Positions 9,164-19,655 of a stretch of 64,000 nt of DNA are shown one piece after another; the first letter of the stretch is position 1; each line of letters begins with the position of its first letter. The translations under genes were made by a program, and so were the position numbers. The notes under the pieces are model-generated. The model saw only the letters and a program-made list of their open reading frames with translations. It was not told where the DNA came from and did no database searches. The stretch covers positions 744,001 through 808,000 of the forward strand of contig NZ_LOKZ01000001.1 in the NCBI RefSeq assembly GCF_002211365.1. The letters are read 5' to 3'. Source of the DNA: Rhizobium sp. R711 (lineage in GTDB: Bacteria; Pseudomonadota; Alphaproteobacteria; Rhizobiales; Rhizobiaceae).

Positions 9164-10144
9164 TCAAGCGGCCTTGCCCGATCCGGTATACTGGCCGTGC
9201 GGACGATAGTGCACAAGATACGAGCCGATGACCGAACTCACCAGGGTTGGCGTGACGCCGATGCCCTTCAAGGTGCGGCCCTCGGCTTCCGCTTCCTTCG
9301 AGACGACGTTGTTCTTCTTCAGAAGACGTACCTGATCCGCGGTGATCGGCGGCGTGACGAACGGAACGAGCGAGGCAACACTGCCGATTAGCGAGGCAAT
9401 GCTGAAAGGAAGCGAGACCAGGCGATTCTTGCGCCAGGTTGCCTTGAGCATCATTTCGAGACATTCGCGGAACGTCAGCACTTCGGGTCCGCCGAGTTCG
9501 AAGACTTCGCCTGCGGTCACCTTGCCCTCGACGGCCTTGGCAACGGCCTGGGCGACGTCGACGACATAGACTGGCTGGAATTTCGTCTTGCCGCCACCGA
9601 TCAACGGCAGGAAGGGCGAGATACGGGCCATGTCGGCAAACTTGTTGAAGAACCTGTCCTCGGGACCGAAAACGACCGACGGGCGGAAGATGATGGCATC
9701 CGGTTTGATCGCGTGGATCGCCGCCTCGGCGCGACCCTTGGTGCGGGCATATCCCGAATCGGAATGCGCGTGCGCGCCGATCGCCGAGATATGGATCAGT
9801 TTCGCGCCGACGCCGCGGGCCGCCTCGGCGACGGCACGTGCACCGAACTCCTGGACTGCTTCGAAGGAATTGCGGCCGGCCTCGTGCAGGATGCCGACGC
9901 AGTTGACGACAAAGTCGGCGCCTTCGACGGCGCGGTCGACCGAGTTGCGGTAGCGCAGGTTCGCCTGGACGAAGGATATCTGGCCGACATTGCCGATCGG
10001 CTGCAGGAAGCCGGCGAGGTCAGGCCGGCGGACGGCAACACGAATGCGGTAGCCGCGCTTTGCCAACGCGCGGACGATATGCCTGCCGATGAAGCCGGAC
10101 CCTCCGAACACGGTGACGAGTGGCGGCAGGTTGGCAAGGGTCAT
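9164..10144 (-). CDS. Complex I NDUFA9-like NAD(P)-binding epimerase-family protein
   Basis: The 326-residue protein has the extended-SDR nucleotide fold: VTVFGGSGFIGRHIVRAL at residues 9-26, VNCVGIL, the YxxxK pair in GYARTKGRAE, and RPSVVFGPEDRFFNKFA. This combination is the bacterial NDUFA9-like subfamily, related to an accessory subunit of mitochondrial complex I. In alphaproteobacteria it may stabilise NADH dehydrogenase or act on a quinone-related substrate, but that is not shown by the sequence. It is followed by its own terminator and is separated by 112 bp from the DUF1330 gene. Confidence 0.85.
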   Translation of the reverse strand: MTLANLPPLVTVFGGSGFIGRHIVRALAKRGYRIRVAVRRPDLAGFLQPIGNVGQISFVQANLRYRNSVDRAVEGADFVVNCVGILHEAGRNSFEAVQEFGARAVAEAARGVGAKLIHISAIGAHAHSDSGYARTKGRAEAAIHAIKPDAIIFRPSVVFGPEDRFFNKFADMARISPFLPLIGGGKTKFQPVYVVDVAQAVAKAVEGKVTAGEVFELGGPEVLTFRECLEMMLKATWRKNRLVSLPFSIASLIGSVASLVPFVTPPITADQVRLLKKNNVVSKEAEAEGRTLKGIGVTPTLVSSVIGSYLVHYRPHGQYTGSGKAA

Positions 10145-10256
10145 GGCAGGCTCCTCGAAAGGCTCAATTGTTTGGTCGATCTGGTTTCGTCTTAGACCAA
10201 TCGCGGTGCGACGAAAAGGGCTATCGCGCCGCAGTTCTCACCGCTGAGAACCCGTT

Positions 10257-10544
10257 CTAGACGCCTTCGACGACGACCATCTCGGCGTCGGCGACTTCCT
10301 GGCGGATTTTCGCCGCGATCTGGTATTCCGGCGAATTGTAGCAATCGACGGCGTGCTGCATCGAAGGAAACTCGATCACCACGTTGCGTGCCCGCGCCTT
10401 GCCTTCAAGCTCGGTGATCGCGCCGCCACGGGCGAGGAAGTTGGCGCCGTACTTTTCGAAGGCCGGTTTCGCCGCCGCGACATAATCCTTGTAACGCTCC
10501 GCATCGCGAACATCGACGCGCGCAATCCAATATCCCTTTGCCAT
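10257..10544 (-). CDS. DUF1330 domain-containing protein
   Basis: The 95-residue protein begins MAKGYWIARVDVRD and consists of a single DUF1330 dimeric alpha/beta-barrel-like domain; the segment YKDYVAAAKPAFEKYGANFLA is characteristic. It has no signal peptide. An upstream in-frame ATG at 10565 would add seven residues; the internal start fits the family N-terminus better. It follows pyrF by 24 bases and is probably in its operon. The biochemical role is unknown. Confidence 0.85.
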   Translation of the reverse strand: MAKGYWIARVDVRDAERYKDYVAAAKPAFEKYGANFLARGGAITELEGKARARNVVIEFPSMQHAVDCYNSPEYQIAAKIRQEVADAEMVVVEGV

Positions 10545-10568
10545 CTTAGATGCTCCCTGGCTCACTGT

Positions 10569-11264
10569 TTATTGAAGGGCAGCCGACATCTCGGCGAGGA
10601 TCGCCCGGGCAGCTTCCTTCGGATCGGCTGCCTTGACGATCGGGCGGCCAACGACGAGATGGCTGGAGCCGGCCTGCAGCGCGGCAGCCGGCGTCATCAC
10701 GCGCTTCTGATCGCCCTTGTCGGCACCGGCAGGGCGAATGCCCGGCGTGACAAGCGCCATGTCGGGGCCGATGATCTTGCGTACGGCCGAGGACTCCTCG
10801 GCGGAACAAACGATGCCGCCCATGCCGGCGAGATGAGCCTGTTCGGCGCGGCGCAGGACCAGCGTATGCGGATCGTATTCGTAGCCGGCGGAAATCAGAT
10901 CCTGCTCGTCCATCGATGTCAGCACGGTGACGCCGAGGAGGCAGAGATCAGAGCCCTTCGCGGCCTCGACCGCGGCCTTCATGGCCTTCGGATAGGCGTG
11001 TAGGGTCAGCATCGACATGCCCATCTTGACGATGTTTTCAACGCCTGACGCGACGGTGTTGTCGATGTCGAGCAGCTTCATATCGAGGAAGACCTTCTTG
11101 CCGCTCTTGGCAAGGTCGCGCGCGAACTCCAGGCCACCGGCAAAGGCGAGCTGATAGCCGACCTTGTAGAAAACGACGTCGTCGCCAAGCGTATCGACGA
11201 TCTTTTCGGCTTCGCCAAGCGTTGGAACATCCAGCCCGACGATCAGGCGTTCGCGTGCATCCAT
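10569..11264 (-). CDS. pyrF: Orotidine 5'-phosphate decarboxylase
   Basis: The 231-residue enzyme catalyses the last step of UMP synthesis. The TIM-barrel motifs are present: [10 protein letters not shown] at the N-terminus, [16 protein letters not shown] with the catalytic K-x-x-D-I-x-x-T charge network, and [10 protein letters not shown] for phosphate binding. Start at MDARERL places the first strand correctly; a frame extending to 11327 is the overlap with the upstream gene. The upstream phosphatase gene ends one base before this start, so the two are almost certainly co-transcribed. Confidence 0.95.
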   Translation of the reverse strand: MDARERLIVGLDVPTLGEAEKIVDTLGDDVVFYKVGYQLAFAGGLEFARDLAKSGKKVFLDMKLLDIDNTVASGVENIVKMGMSMLTLHAYPKAMKAAVEAAKGSDLCLLGVTVLTSMDEQDLISAGYEYDPHTLVLRRAEQAHLAGMGGIVCSAEESSAVRKIIGPDMALVTPGIRPAGADKGDQKRVMTPAAALQAGSSHLVVGRPIVKAADPKEAARAILAEMSAALQ

Positions 11265-11265
11265 C

Positions 11266-11853
11266 TCACATCCATCCCTGCCACTCTTCGATGGGCGTCC
11301 AGTCGCACGATAGCCGCTGATCCGCAAGGCTCAAACAATAGAGATTGCCACCGCCGCCCGGCTGGTCGCCGTCGCGTTGGATGGGGCGACCCTGCAGATG
11401 ACACTTCAGCAACGTGCCGACACCCCCATGCCCGATGAAAGCAACAGGCGAGGTGGGATCGTGCGACGCGAGAATATCGGTGACGGCCGAGACAATCCGC
11501 CGTTGCGCGTCGATGGCGCGTTCCCAGCCCCTGAAGCTCTCTGCGGGATGCGCAAAGAACCAGTCGGCCGCCTTCTCGAACTCCGGCGGCGGCAGGAAGC
11601 CGGTTGCCGAGCGGTCGTTTTCATGCATGCCGTGGACGATCTCGATGGTCAGCCCTGCCGTGGCGGCAAGGATCTCGGCGGTCTCGATCGCCTTCGTCTC
11701 GTCGCTGGAAATGATGCGTCGCAACTGCTTTGCCCAGTCGCTTTCGGCCGCTTTGTGGGCGCGCGTAGCGCCAATCTCCGACAGCCCCCATTTTGGTACG
11801 GGGACAGCCGGATCGATCTTCACTTGCGGATGGGTGATATAGAGGCCGAACAA
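11266..11853 (-). CDS. Histidine-phosphatase-superfamily protein with THP in place of RHG
   Basis: The probable product has 195 residues from a TTG at 11853, reading [14 protein letters not shown]. This matches rhizobial family members that begin LYITHPQV, where the usual RHG phosphohistidine motif is THP: the histidine is kept and the arginine is lost. Other core elements remain: [17 protein letters not shown] and the second histidine in [13 protein letters not shown]. The frame is open to 11970 but that part overlaps pmtA. Shine-Dalgarno is weak, and coupling to the pmtA stop at 11858 is likely. It could be a genuine phosphatase or a divergent one; the substrate is unknown. Confidence 0.75.
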   Translation of the reverse strand: MFGLYITHPQVKIDPAVPVPKWGLSEIGATRAHKAAESDWAKQLRRIISSDETKAIETAEILAATAGLTIEIVHGMHENDRSATGFLPPPEFEKAADWFFAHPAESFRGWERAIDAQRRIVSAVTDILASHDPTSPVAFIGHGGVGTLLKCHLQGRPIQRDGDQPGGGGNLYCLSLADQRLSCDWTPIEEWQGWM

Positions 11854-11857
11854 AGGT

Positions 11858-12451
11858 TCAGCCGCGCCGGTAAATCCAAAGCTGCGCAGGCGGAATGTTC
11901 CGCACGATGAAGTCGAAGTGCTGTATGTGATAGCGATCCGGCCGCGCGATGATCGGCGAGACCGGGCCATAAGAGATCTGGACGACGGGGCGGCCAGCCG
12001 GCAGACGGTCGAGCAGACTCTCGAGAAGCGCGATGCGGGCCTGCATCGGGAAGTTCAGCAGCGGGACGGCAGACACGACGGAATCAAACTTCTGATCCTT
12101 CATGGCGCCGAGCGTCTTGTCGAGATTGAACGCATCGCCATTGATGAAGTTCACGCCCGGATAGAGTCGAACCAGGTGCTCGTAGAAATCCGTTGAATAC
12201 TCGACGGCGACCAGGTTCTCCGGCTTCACGCCCCGTCCGAGAATTGCCTTGGTGATCGCGCCCGTGCCAGGTCCGAGCTCGAGGACTGGCAATCCGGAGT
12301 GCAGGTTGACAATGCTCGCCATCTTGCGTGCGGTAATGGAGGAGGTGGGAACAATCGAACCGACAGTCTTCGGCCCCTGCATCATTCCCTTGAAGAAGCG
12401 GATCTCTTCGTCAAACTTCTTGCCCAGCCGTTCCTTCAGGCGCAACGCCAT
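11858..12451 (-). CDS. pmtA: Sinorhizobium-type phospholipid N-methyltransferase PmtA
   Basis: The 197-residue cytoplasmic enzyme methylates phosphatidylethanolamine, with SAM, towards phosphatidylcholine. The SAM loop VLELGPGTGAITKAIL lies at about residues 55-70, after a family-specific N-terminus (FDEEIRFFKGMMQGPKTVGSI). This small soluble type, related to KsgA-like methyltransferases, is the one first known from Sinorhizobium; the position next to dnaN is what I recall for that genus. The start follows GGAGGATGGTGGA. It heads the run pmtA, phosphatase, pyrF, DUF1330. Confidence 0.88.
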   Translation of the reverse strand: MALRLKERLGKKFDEEIRFFKGMMQGPKTVGSIVPTSSITARKMASIVNLHSGLPVLELGPGTGAITKAILGRGVKPENLVAVEYSTDFYEHLVRLYPGVNFINGDAFNLDKTLGAMKDQKFDSVVSAVPLLNFPMQARIALLESLLDRLPAGRPVVQISYGPVSPIIARPDRYHIQHFDFIVRNIPPAQLWIYRRG

Positions 12452-12573
12452 TCCACCATCCTCCTAGATATGCAGCAACAAAGCAGCCCGGTCTTTAATT
12501 GCAGTTAGTCGGGCCGAAAAACAAGACCGGACGTCGCAATTGGCAAAGTTTGTACGGCAAATGCGACGCGCGA

Positions 12574-13692
12574 TTAGACGCGCATCGGCATCAGCACGTA
12601 GAGAGCGTCGTCGCCGGTCGTGTCGCGAATGAGCGTCGGCGAGCCGGCATCGGCAAGCAGGAAGATCGCTTCCTCGCCGGAAAGCTGTGCCGTAATGTCG
12701 AGCAGATATTTTGCATTGAAGCCGATTTCCATCGAGTCGGTATCATAGCCGACCGCGACTTCCTCGGTCGCGCTACCCGAATCCGGATTGTTGACGGTAA
12801 GCAGAAGCTGGCCGTCGGAGATGGCGAGCTTGACTGCCCGGCCGCGCTCGGAAGAGATCGTCGAGACGCGGTCGACGGCCTGCGCAAACGTCGTGCAATC
12901 GACGCGCATTTCCTTGTCGTTGTTGGCCGGAATGACGCGCTGGTAATCCGGGAAGGTGCCGTCGATCAGCTTCGAGGTCATGACGATCGAGCCGATGCTG
13001 AGGCGGATCTTGGCGTCGGAAACTTCGACGGTCACGATCGCATCCGGCACATCGACAAGCTTCTGCAGTTCGCCCACGGTCTTGCGCGGGATGATGATGC
13101 CGGGCATGCCTTCCGAGCCGGACGGCGCATTCACGTCGGCGCGGGCGAGGCGGTGGCCGTCGGTTGCGACGGCGCGCAACTTCAGGTCGCCCTTGCTCTC
13201 GATGGTGTGGAAGAAAATGCCGTTGAGGTAGTAACGGGTTTCCTCGGTCGAGATCGCGAACTGCGTGCGATCGATCAGCATCTTGAGGTCGGTCGCCTTC
13301 AGCTTGAAGGTGTGGCTGAAGGTACCGGCAGTGAGGTCAGGGAAGTCGGATTCCGGCAGGCACTGCAGCGAGAACTTCGAGCGGCCGGACTGAACCGACA
13401 TCGAGCCGCCATCGGTGCTGGTCGCCAGCAGGACTTCGGAACCATCCGGCAGCTTGCGCACGATATCGTAAAGAAGATGGGCGGGAACGGTCGTTGCGCC
13501 GGCCTGTTCGACATTGGCTGGTGTCGCTTCGGTCACTTCGAGATCGAGATCGGTCGCCTTCATGTCGAGGTTCTGGCCCTCGGCGCGCAGCAGGATGTTG
13601 GACAGGATCGGGATCGTGTTCCGGCGTTCGACCACGCGATGCACGTGGTTCAGCGACTTCAAAAGGTTGGACCGCTCAATTGTAATACGCAT
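12574..13692 (-). CDS. dnaN: DNA polymerase III beta subunit (sliding clamp)
   Basis: The 372-residue protein forms the dimeric processivity clamp of the replicase. It spans three clamp domains: MRITIERSNLLKSLNHVHRV starts domain 1, TFSHTFKLKATDLKMLIDRT starts domain 2 and GTFPDYQRVIPANNDKEM lies at the domain 2-3 junction. The C-terminus YVLMPMRV is the conserved MPMR(V/L) end that lines the client-protein pocket. Length is normal for alphaproteobacteria. It is monocistronic here, not next to dnaA, as in other rhizobia. Confidence 0.97.
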   Translation of the reverse strand: MRITIERSNLLKSLNHVHRVVERRNTIPILSNILLRAEGQNLDMKATDLDLEVTEATPANVEQAGATTVPAHLLYDIVRKLPDGSEVLLATSTDGGSMSVQSGRSKFSLQCLPESDFPDLTAGTFSHTFKLKATDLKMLIDRTQFAISTEETRYYLNGIFFHTIESKGDLKLRAVATDGHRLARADVNAPSGSEGMPGIIIPRKTVGELQKLVDVPDAIVTVEVSDAKIRLSIGSIVMTSKLIDGTFPDYQRVIPANNDKEMRVDCTTFAQAVDRVSTISSERGRAVKLAISDGQLLLTVNNPDSGSATEEVAVGYDTDSMEIGFNAKYLLDITAQLSGEEAIFLLADAGSPTLIRDTTGDDALYVLMPMRV

Positions 13693-13944
13693 GGGATGCT
13701 ACCGCTTTCGACCGTTACTGCTTGAGCGCGCATGTTGCGCGCCGCAAGGAATGCTTTTGCCCAAGAGGGACCAGAGAGTGGACAGGCAAAATGGCAGGAT
13801 TTTGCGACCGATTGCAAGAGGTACCAGCGGAAGCGTCAATGCAATTGCCGTTTTCCCGCGCAATGCTCACAGAAATCGCAGCGGCCTTGCCGAACTGCAA
13901 GGCCTCGCCCATAAAGGCGCGAAGTCAAAGAAAGTGAAATTGTC

Positions 13945-14854
<910 letters not shown>

Positions 14855-14865
<11 letters not shown>

Positions 14866-15247
14866 GGCTGCCGCCAGCGACCGCCGCAGGCTCTCCGCCG
14901 GGGTTATATCTCCGAGCATCTCGCCGCGATCTATCTCATGCTGAAGGGCTATCGCATCGTCGCCCTGCGCTACCGTACGAAGCTCGGTGAGATCGACATC
15001 ATTGCACGCAAGCGCAATCTGGCGATTTTCGTGGAAGTGATGGCGCGCCGTGACCACATGAGCGCCATCGACGCGGTGTCGCCAACGGCGCAAAGCTGCC
15101 AGCGATCTGTGGTTGGTGAGGCAACGCGATTATGCTGTGCTTTCGCAGCGTTACGACATTGTGGCCATCCTGCCTGGCCGCCTGCCGCGCCACTTCCGAA
15201 TGCCTTCTGAGCTGCTTGCAATCGCGTGCAAAAAGCCTCCACTGTAA
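14855..15247 (+). pseudogene. yraN: yraN (UPF0102) broken by two frameshifts
   Basis: Three frames together rebuild a YraN protein: MGDRAAASDRRR from the ATG at 14855, then RRGYISEHLAAIYLMLKGYR through GEIDIIARK and FVEVMARR, then ASDLWLVRQRDYAVLSQRYD to a TAA at 15245-15247. The first shift is near 14888-14900 and the second near 15095-15105, where bases also seem missing. YraN has an endonuclease-like core E-I-D...E-V-K; here the lysine of VEVKAR is methionine. Both changes suggest decay rather than sequencing error, though an error cannot be excluded. In other rhizobia intact yraN links rsmI to gshB. Confidence 0.85.
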
Positions 15248-15263
15248 CACTCCTGTCATCAAA
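15242..15263 (+). promoter_or_regulatory. Pho box (PhoB site) for the ugp operon
   Basis: CTGTAAC-ACTC-CTGTCAT-CAAA contains two seven-base repeats spaced 11 bases apart, matching the rhizobial PhoB consensus CTGTCAT-N4-CTGTCAT with 5 of 7 and 7 of 7 positions. It lies about 70 bases before the ugpB start, a suitable position for activation, and its first repeat overlaps the stop codon of dead yraN. It predicts induction of ugpBAEC under phosphate limitation. Confidence 0.7.
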
Positions 15264-15334
15264 CCATTAAGGAGGCGTCATGGAAGGCCTCTATTGCACT
15301 CCTCACCCCAACAACTGGTGGAGAGGGATTAGCC

Positions 15335-16633
15335 ATGTTCAAGAAGATTTCCATGGCCGCAATGGCGGTCAGCTTTTCGGCCTCGTCGTCCTTTGCTGCG
15401 ACCAACATCACCTGGTGGCACGGTATGGGCGGCCGCAACGGCGAAGTCATCAATGAGGTTGCACAGAAGTTCAACGCCGCGCAGTCGTCCTGCGCTCTGA
15501 CCCCGGTCAGCAAGGGCACCTACGAAGAAGCGCTTGCTGCCGGCATCGCTGCCTTCCGCTCCGGCGAGCAGCCGAACATCCTGCAGGTCTTCGACGCGGG
15601 TGCCGCAACCATCATCAACGCCAAGGGTGCTGTCGTTCCTGCCGAAGATCTGATCAAGGACGCCGGCTACAAGTTCGATCGCAATGCCTTCATTCCGGGC
15701 GTTCGTTATTTCTACGCTGCCGCTGACGGCAAGTTCGTCGGCATGCCGTTCAACTCCTCCGCTCCGATCATGTACATCAATCCGGAAGCGTTGAAGAAGG
15801 CTGGCGTCGAAGCCCCGAAGACCTGGGAAGAGTTCGAGGCGATTGCGCCGAAGCTCAAGGAAGCCGGCTACATCCCGCTCGTCCAGTCTCAGCTGACCTG
15901 GGAGTTCACCGAGAACTTCTTCTCGCGCAACAACATCCAGTTCGCCAGCAACAACAACGGCTACGACAGCGTCGTCGACACCAAGCTCAAGGTCACCGAC
16001 CCGAACCTCATCATGATGTTCGAGAAGCTGAAGGCTTGGTCCGATGAGGGCTACTTCAAGTACTACGGTGCCGGCTGGAGCGACAACCAGAAGCCCTTCG
16101 AAGAAGGTAAGGTCGCCCTCTGGGTTGGCTCCTCGGGCTCCTTCGGCGGCCTGAAGAAGACGGCTACGATGCCCTTCTCGGCAACTTTCCTGCCATACTG
16201 GGGTTCGATCAAGGGTGCCGGCACCCACAGCTTCATCGGCGGTGCTGCACTCTTTGCGATGTCCGGCAAGTCGGCTGAAGAGAACAAGTGCGTTGCAGAC
16301 TTCTTCCAGTTCCTGACCTCGCCTGAGATCCAGAAGTTCTACCACCAGGCAACCGGTTACGTCGCCATCACCGAGGCAGCTTACGAGCTCGCCAAGAAGG
16401 AAGGCTACTACGACAAGGAGCCGGTCGCTGAAGTCGGCATCAAGCAGCTGAAGCTGGAAGACGGCGAATGGTCGAAGGGCTACCGCCTCGGCTTCTACCC
16501 GCAGATCCGCGAAATCATGGAACGCGAATACGGCCGCATCTTCTCGGGCGAAACCTCCGTCAAGGACGCTTTTGACACCATCGAGAAGGAAGGCAACCAG
16601 CTCCTCGAGCGTTTCGCCAAGACGGCCGGCTGA
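15335..16633 (+). CDS. ugpB: sn-Glycerol-3-phosphate ABC transporter, substrate-binding protein
   Basis: The 432-residue periplasmic binding protein has a signal peptide ending SSSFAA-TNI near residue 22. The mature N-terminus TNITWWHGMGGRNGEVIN is typical of UgpB, and NSSAPIMYINPEAL and GGAALFAMSGKSAEE are family segments. UgpB delivers glycerol-3-phosphate or glycerophosphodiesters to the UgpAE permease. The ATG follows GGAGAGGGATTAGCC, a very strong ribosome site. It is first in a four-gene operon behind a Pho box. Specificity is inferred from family similarity and from the promoter. Confidence 0.9.
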   Translation: MFKKISMAAMAVSFSASSSFAATNITWWHGMGGRNGEVINEVAQKFNAAQSSCALTPVSKGTYEEALAAGIAAFRSGEQPNILQVFDAGAATIINAKGAVVPAEDLIKDAGYKFDRNAFIPGVRYFYAAADGKFVGMPFNSSAPIMYINPEALKKAGVEAPKTWEEFEAIAPKLKEAGYIPLVQSQLTWEFTENFFSRNNIQFASNNNGYDSVVDTKLKVTDPNLIMMFEKLKAWSDEGYFKYYGAGWSDNQKPFEEGKVALWVGSSGSFGGLKKTATMPFSATFLPYWGSIKGAGTHSFIGGAALFAMSGKSAEENKCVADFFQFLTSPEIQKFYHQATGYVAITEAAYELAKKEGYYDKEPVAEVGIKQLKLEDGEWSKGYRLGFYPQIREIMEREYGRIFSGETSVKDAFDTIEKEGNQLLERFAKTAG

Positions 16634-16709
16634 TCTAGCCGATTGCTGAAACAACGGTTCCGGAGGCGCCCGCCGTCTCCGGAACCGCTTTGCAAAAAAA
16701 GGTCCCGTC

Positions 16710-17591
16710 ATGAAGCGCGTGCAGTTTTCGTCGCCAACGCTGCCTTATCTCTTCCTGCTGCCGCAGATGGCGGTCATTTTCATTTTCTTCTATTGGCCGT
16801 CCGTCCAGGCGGTCAAATCCTCGTTTTTCCTTGAAGATCCGTTCGGCTTCGGCTCCAGCTTCGTCGGCTTCGACAACTACAAGGGCGTTCTGCAAAGCGC
16901 TGAGTACCGCTCGATCGCCGGCTTCACCGCCATTTTCACGGCGCTCGTTACCATCTTCTCGCTCTCGCTCGGCCTGCTTCTTGCCGTCAAGGCCGATGCC
17001 GTCATCCGCGGCAGCTCGACCTACAAGACGCTGCTGATCTCGGTGTATGCGATCGCTCCGCCGGTTGCGGGCCTGATCGGCATGATGTTCTTCGACCAGC
17101 ACATCGGCCCCTTCGTGCGTTTCGCCGCCTTGTTCGGTTGGGACATGAAGATTGGCCTCAACTACTTCGACACGGCTTTTGCGATGGTGGTCGTCTCCGT
17201 CTGGAAGCAGATCCCCTATAATTTCATCTTCTTCCTCTCGGGCCTCCAGGGCATTCCCGTTTCCGTTCGCGAAGCCGCGGCGCTCGACTGCCGCTCTGGC
17301 TTCCGCCGGTTCTGGACCGTGATTTTGCCGCTGCTGGCGCCGACCGCCTTCTTCCTCTTCGTCATCAACGTCACCTATTCGCTGTTCGATACCTTCGGCA
17401 TCGTCGACGTGATGGTGAAGGACAAGGCCGCCAACAACCCGATCACGCTCGTCTACAAGGTCTATATGGATGGCTTCCGCGGCAACGACCTCGGCGGCTC
17501 TTCGGCCCAGTCGGTGATCCTGATGATCGTCGTCTTCGTGCTCACCGTCTTCCAGTTCCGCTTCCTTGAGCGGCGCGTTCACTACAATTGA
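16710..17591 (+). CDS. ugpA: sn-Glycerol-3-phosphate ABC transporter permease UgpA
   Basis: The 293-residue inner-membrane protein has six predicted membrane segments beginning with YLFLLPQMAVIFIFFYW. The permease EAA loop is REAAALDCRSGFRRFWTVILPL, in which E-A-A and the conserved G contact the ATPase. It pairs with UgpE and two UgpC subunits to move glycerol-3-phosphate to the cytoplasm. It follows ugpB by 76 bases and precedes ugpE by 9. Confidence 0.92.
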   Translation: MKRVQFSSPTLPYLFLLPQMAVIFIFFYWPSVQAVKSSFFLEDPFGFGSSFVGFDNYKGVLQSAEYRSIAGFTAIFTALVTIFSLSLGLLLAVKADAVIRGSSTYKTLLISVYAIAPPVAGLIGMMFFDQHIGPFVRFAALFGWDMKIGLNYFDTAFAMVVVSVWKQIPYNFIFFLSGLQGIPVSVREAAALDCRSGFRRFWTVILPLLAPTAFFLFVINVTYSLFDTFGIVDVMVKDKAANNPITLVYKVYMDGFRGNDLGGSSAQSVILMIVVFVLTVFQFRFLERRVHYN

Positions 17592-17600
17592 GGAGCGCGG

Positions 17601-18443
17601 ATGTACCGTCTCAAGATATTCGACCACGTCATCCTGCTCTGCGGCGTCTTCGTGATGATGGCGCCCGTCGTCGTTGCCTTCTTCACCTCAACGCATGATG
17701 CCGCCGAAATCCATCGCCAGGGTCTGACCCTCACCTGGGGCAACCATTTCGCCGAGACCTACAGCACCGTGCTCAATCGCGAAGGCGGCTTCACCGGACA
17801 GGTGACAGGCATGCGCATGCTGGTGAACTCACTGATCCTTGGGATTGGTTTTGCCATCGGCAAGATCATCCTGTCGATGCTCGCAGCCTATGCGATCGTC
17901 TACTTCCGTTTCCGGCTCGCAACTCTGTTCTTCTGGATGATTTTCACGACGCTGCTGCTGCCGCTCGAAGTCCGTATTCTTCCCTCATACGAGGTCATGC
18001 ACCAGCTGCACTTGATCAACACCTATACCGGCATGATTGTGCCGCTTTTGGCGTCGGCCACAGGCACTTTCTATTTCCGGCAGTTCTACAAGTCGATCCC
18101 GGATGAATTGCTCGAGGCAGCGCGCATCGATGGCGCCGGTCCGATCAAGTTCTTCTTCGACGTGATCGTGCCGCTCTCGAAGACGATGGTGGCCGCCATC
18201 TTCATCATCATGTTCGTCTACGGCTGGAACCAGTATCTCTGGCCGATGCTGATGACCAACGACGAGAGCTTCTACACGCTGGTGCGCGGCATCAAGCAGA
18301 TCCTGCTGGTCTGGGTCGGTGCGCAGATTCCCGATTACAACGAAGCCTTCGCCATCGCGATCCTCGCGATGCTGCCGCCTGTCATCATCGTCGTGGTATT
18401 CCAGCGCTGGTTCATCAAGGGCCTCACCGAAAGCGACAAGTAA
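17601..18443 (+). CDS. ugpE: sn-Glycerol-3-phosphate ABC transporter permease UgpE
   Basis: The 280-residue protein is the second membrane subunit. Six hydrophobic segments are visible, and the EAA loop reads [20 protein letters not shown]. The C-terminus ends [13 protein letters not shown], typical for UgpE-type MalG-like permeases. Ribosome site GGAG lies just upstream at 17591-17594. The gene is tightly packed between ugpA and ugpC. Confidence 0.92.
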   Translation: MYRLKIFDHVILLCGVFVMMAPVVVAFFTSTHDAAEIHRQGLTLTWGNHFAETYSTVLNREGGFTGQVTGMRMLVNSLILGIGFAIGKIILSMLAAYAIVYFRFRLATLFFWMIFTTLLLPLEVRILPSYEVMHQLHLINTYTGMIVPLLASATGTFYFRQFYKSIPDELLEAARIDGAGPIKFFFDVIVPLSKTMVAAIFIIMFVYGWNQYLWPMLMTNDESFYTLVRGIKQILLVWVGAQIPDYNEAFAIAILAMLPPVIIVVVFQRWFIKGLTESDK

Positions 18444-18454
18444 AGGAAACGCCG

Positions 18455-19552
18455 ATGGCCGCCATCGAAATCAATCAGGTCTCCAAGATCTATACCGGGG
18501 ACGTCCATGCGGTGAAGTCCGTGAACATTGACATCAAGGACGGTGAATTCATCGTCCTTGTCGGTCCCTCCGGCTGCGGGAAGTCGACGCTTTTGCGCAT
18601 GGTCGCTGGGTTGGAGGAAATCTCCAAGGGTGAGGTCAAGATCGGCAACCGTGCCGTCAACAAGGTTGACCCTGCCGAACGCGACATCGCCATGGTCTTC
18701 CAGAACTACGCGCTCTATCCGCATATGACCGTTTACGACAATCTCGCTTACGGCCTGCGCAACCGCAAGACGCCGAAGGCGGAGATCGACGCCCGCGTTG
18801 CTGAAGCCGCCCGCATGTTGCAGCTTGAAGCCTATCTCCAGCGCAAGCCGCGCGCCCTTTCGGGCGGTCAGCGGCAGCGCGTCGCCATGGGGCGCGCGAT
18901 CGTCCGGAAGCCGGCCGCCTTCCTGTTCGACGAACCGCTCTCCAACCTCGACGCCAAGCTCCGTATTTCGATGCGCGGCGAGATCAAGCGGCTGCAGCGC
19001 CGTCTCGGCACGACCTCGATTTACGTCACCCACGACCAGCTGGAAGCAATGACCTTGGCCGACCGGTTGGTGGTTTTGAACGGAGGCGAAATCGAGCAGA
19101 TTGGTGCCCCGCTCGACGTCTACCATACCCCGGCCTCCACCTTTGTCGCGAGCTTCATTGGTTCTCCGGCCATGAACCTGCTCAAGGGTGAGCTGCATGG
19201 CGACAAGCTCGCCTTGGGGCCAAGCGTGATCGACCTTGCGGGTCATGCGCCCGCATCCGGGCCCGTGACCGTCGGCATTCGTGCCGAGGACCTGCGCCTT
19301 GCGGGTCCTGGCGAACATGCCATGACCGTCGCGATAGACTATGTGGAGGAACTCGGCTCCCAGCGTCTCGTGCACGGAAATCTTGGCGATCAGCAGCTGA
19401 CGGCAGTCCTGTCTCCTGAAATAGAGTTGAAGTCCGAACTGCGGCTGATCGTGGCTGCCGAGAGACTGCATTTCTTCAACCATGAGACGGGGAAGCGCAT
19501 CGGCGAAACGGCGTCTTCGCGGACCGTCGCGGTGAAAACGGAAATCGCCTGA
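18455..19552 (+). CDS. ugpC: sn-Glycerol-3-phosphate ABC transporter ATP-binding protein UgpC
   Basis: The 365-residue ATPase powers the Ugp importer. Walker A is GPSGCGKST (about 37-45), the signature is [15 protein letters not shown] (about 134-148), Walker B is [11 protein letters not shown], and the switch histidine is in VTHDQLEA. The C-terminal OB-fold regulatory domain is present ([12 protein letters not shown]). It ends the four-gene operon; no clear terminator follows before the cupin gene 103 bases downstream. Confidence 0.93.
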   Translation: MAAIEINQVSKIYTGDVHAVKSVNIDIKDGEFIVLVGPSGCGKSTLLRMVAGLEEISKGEVKIGNRAVNKVDPAERDIAMVFQNYALYPHMTVYDNLAYGLRNRKTPKAEIDARVAEAARMLQLEAYLQRKPRALSGGQRQRVAMGRAIVRKPAAFLFDEPLSNLDAKLRISMRGEIKRLQRRLGTTSIYVTHDQLEAMTLADRLVVLNGGEIEQIGAPLDVYHTPASTFVASFIGSPAMNLLKGELHGDKLALGPSVIDLAGHAPASGPVTVGIRAEDLRLAGPGEHAMTVAIDYVEELGSQRLVHGNLGDQQLTAVLSPEIELKSELRLIVAAERLHFFNHETGKRIGETASSRTVAVKTEIA

Positions 19553-19655
19553 CGTCTTCTGCTGATCGATCGCTCAAATTGTACGGACCGCCTGTACGGT
19601 GCCTTTACGACTCTCTGCTATCCCGACGCGGGTTTGATAGCGGCGGGGGTTGCTC

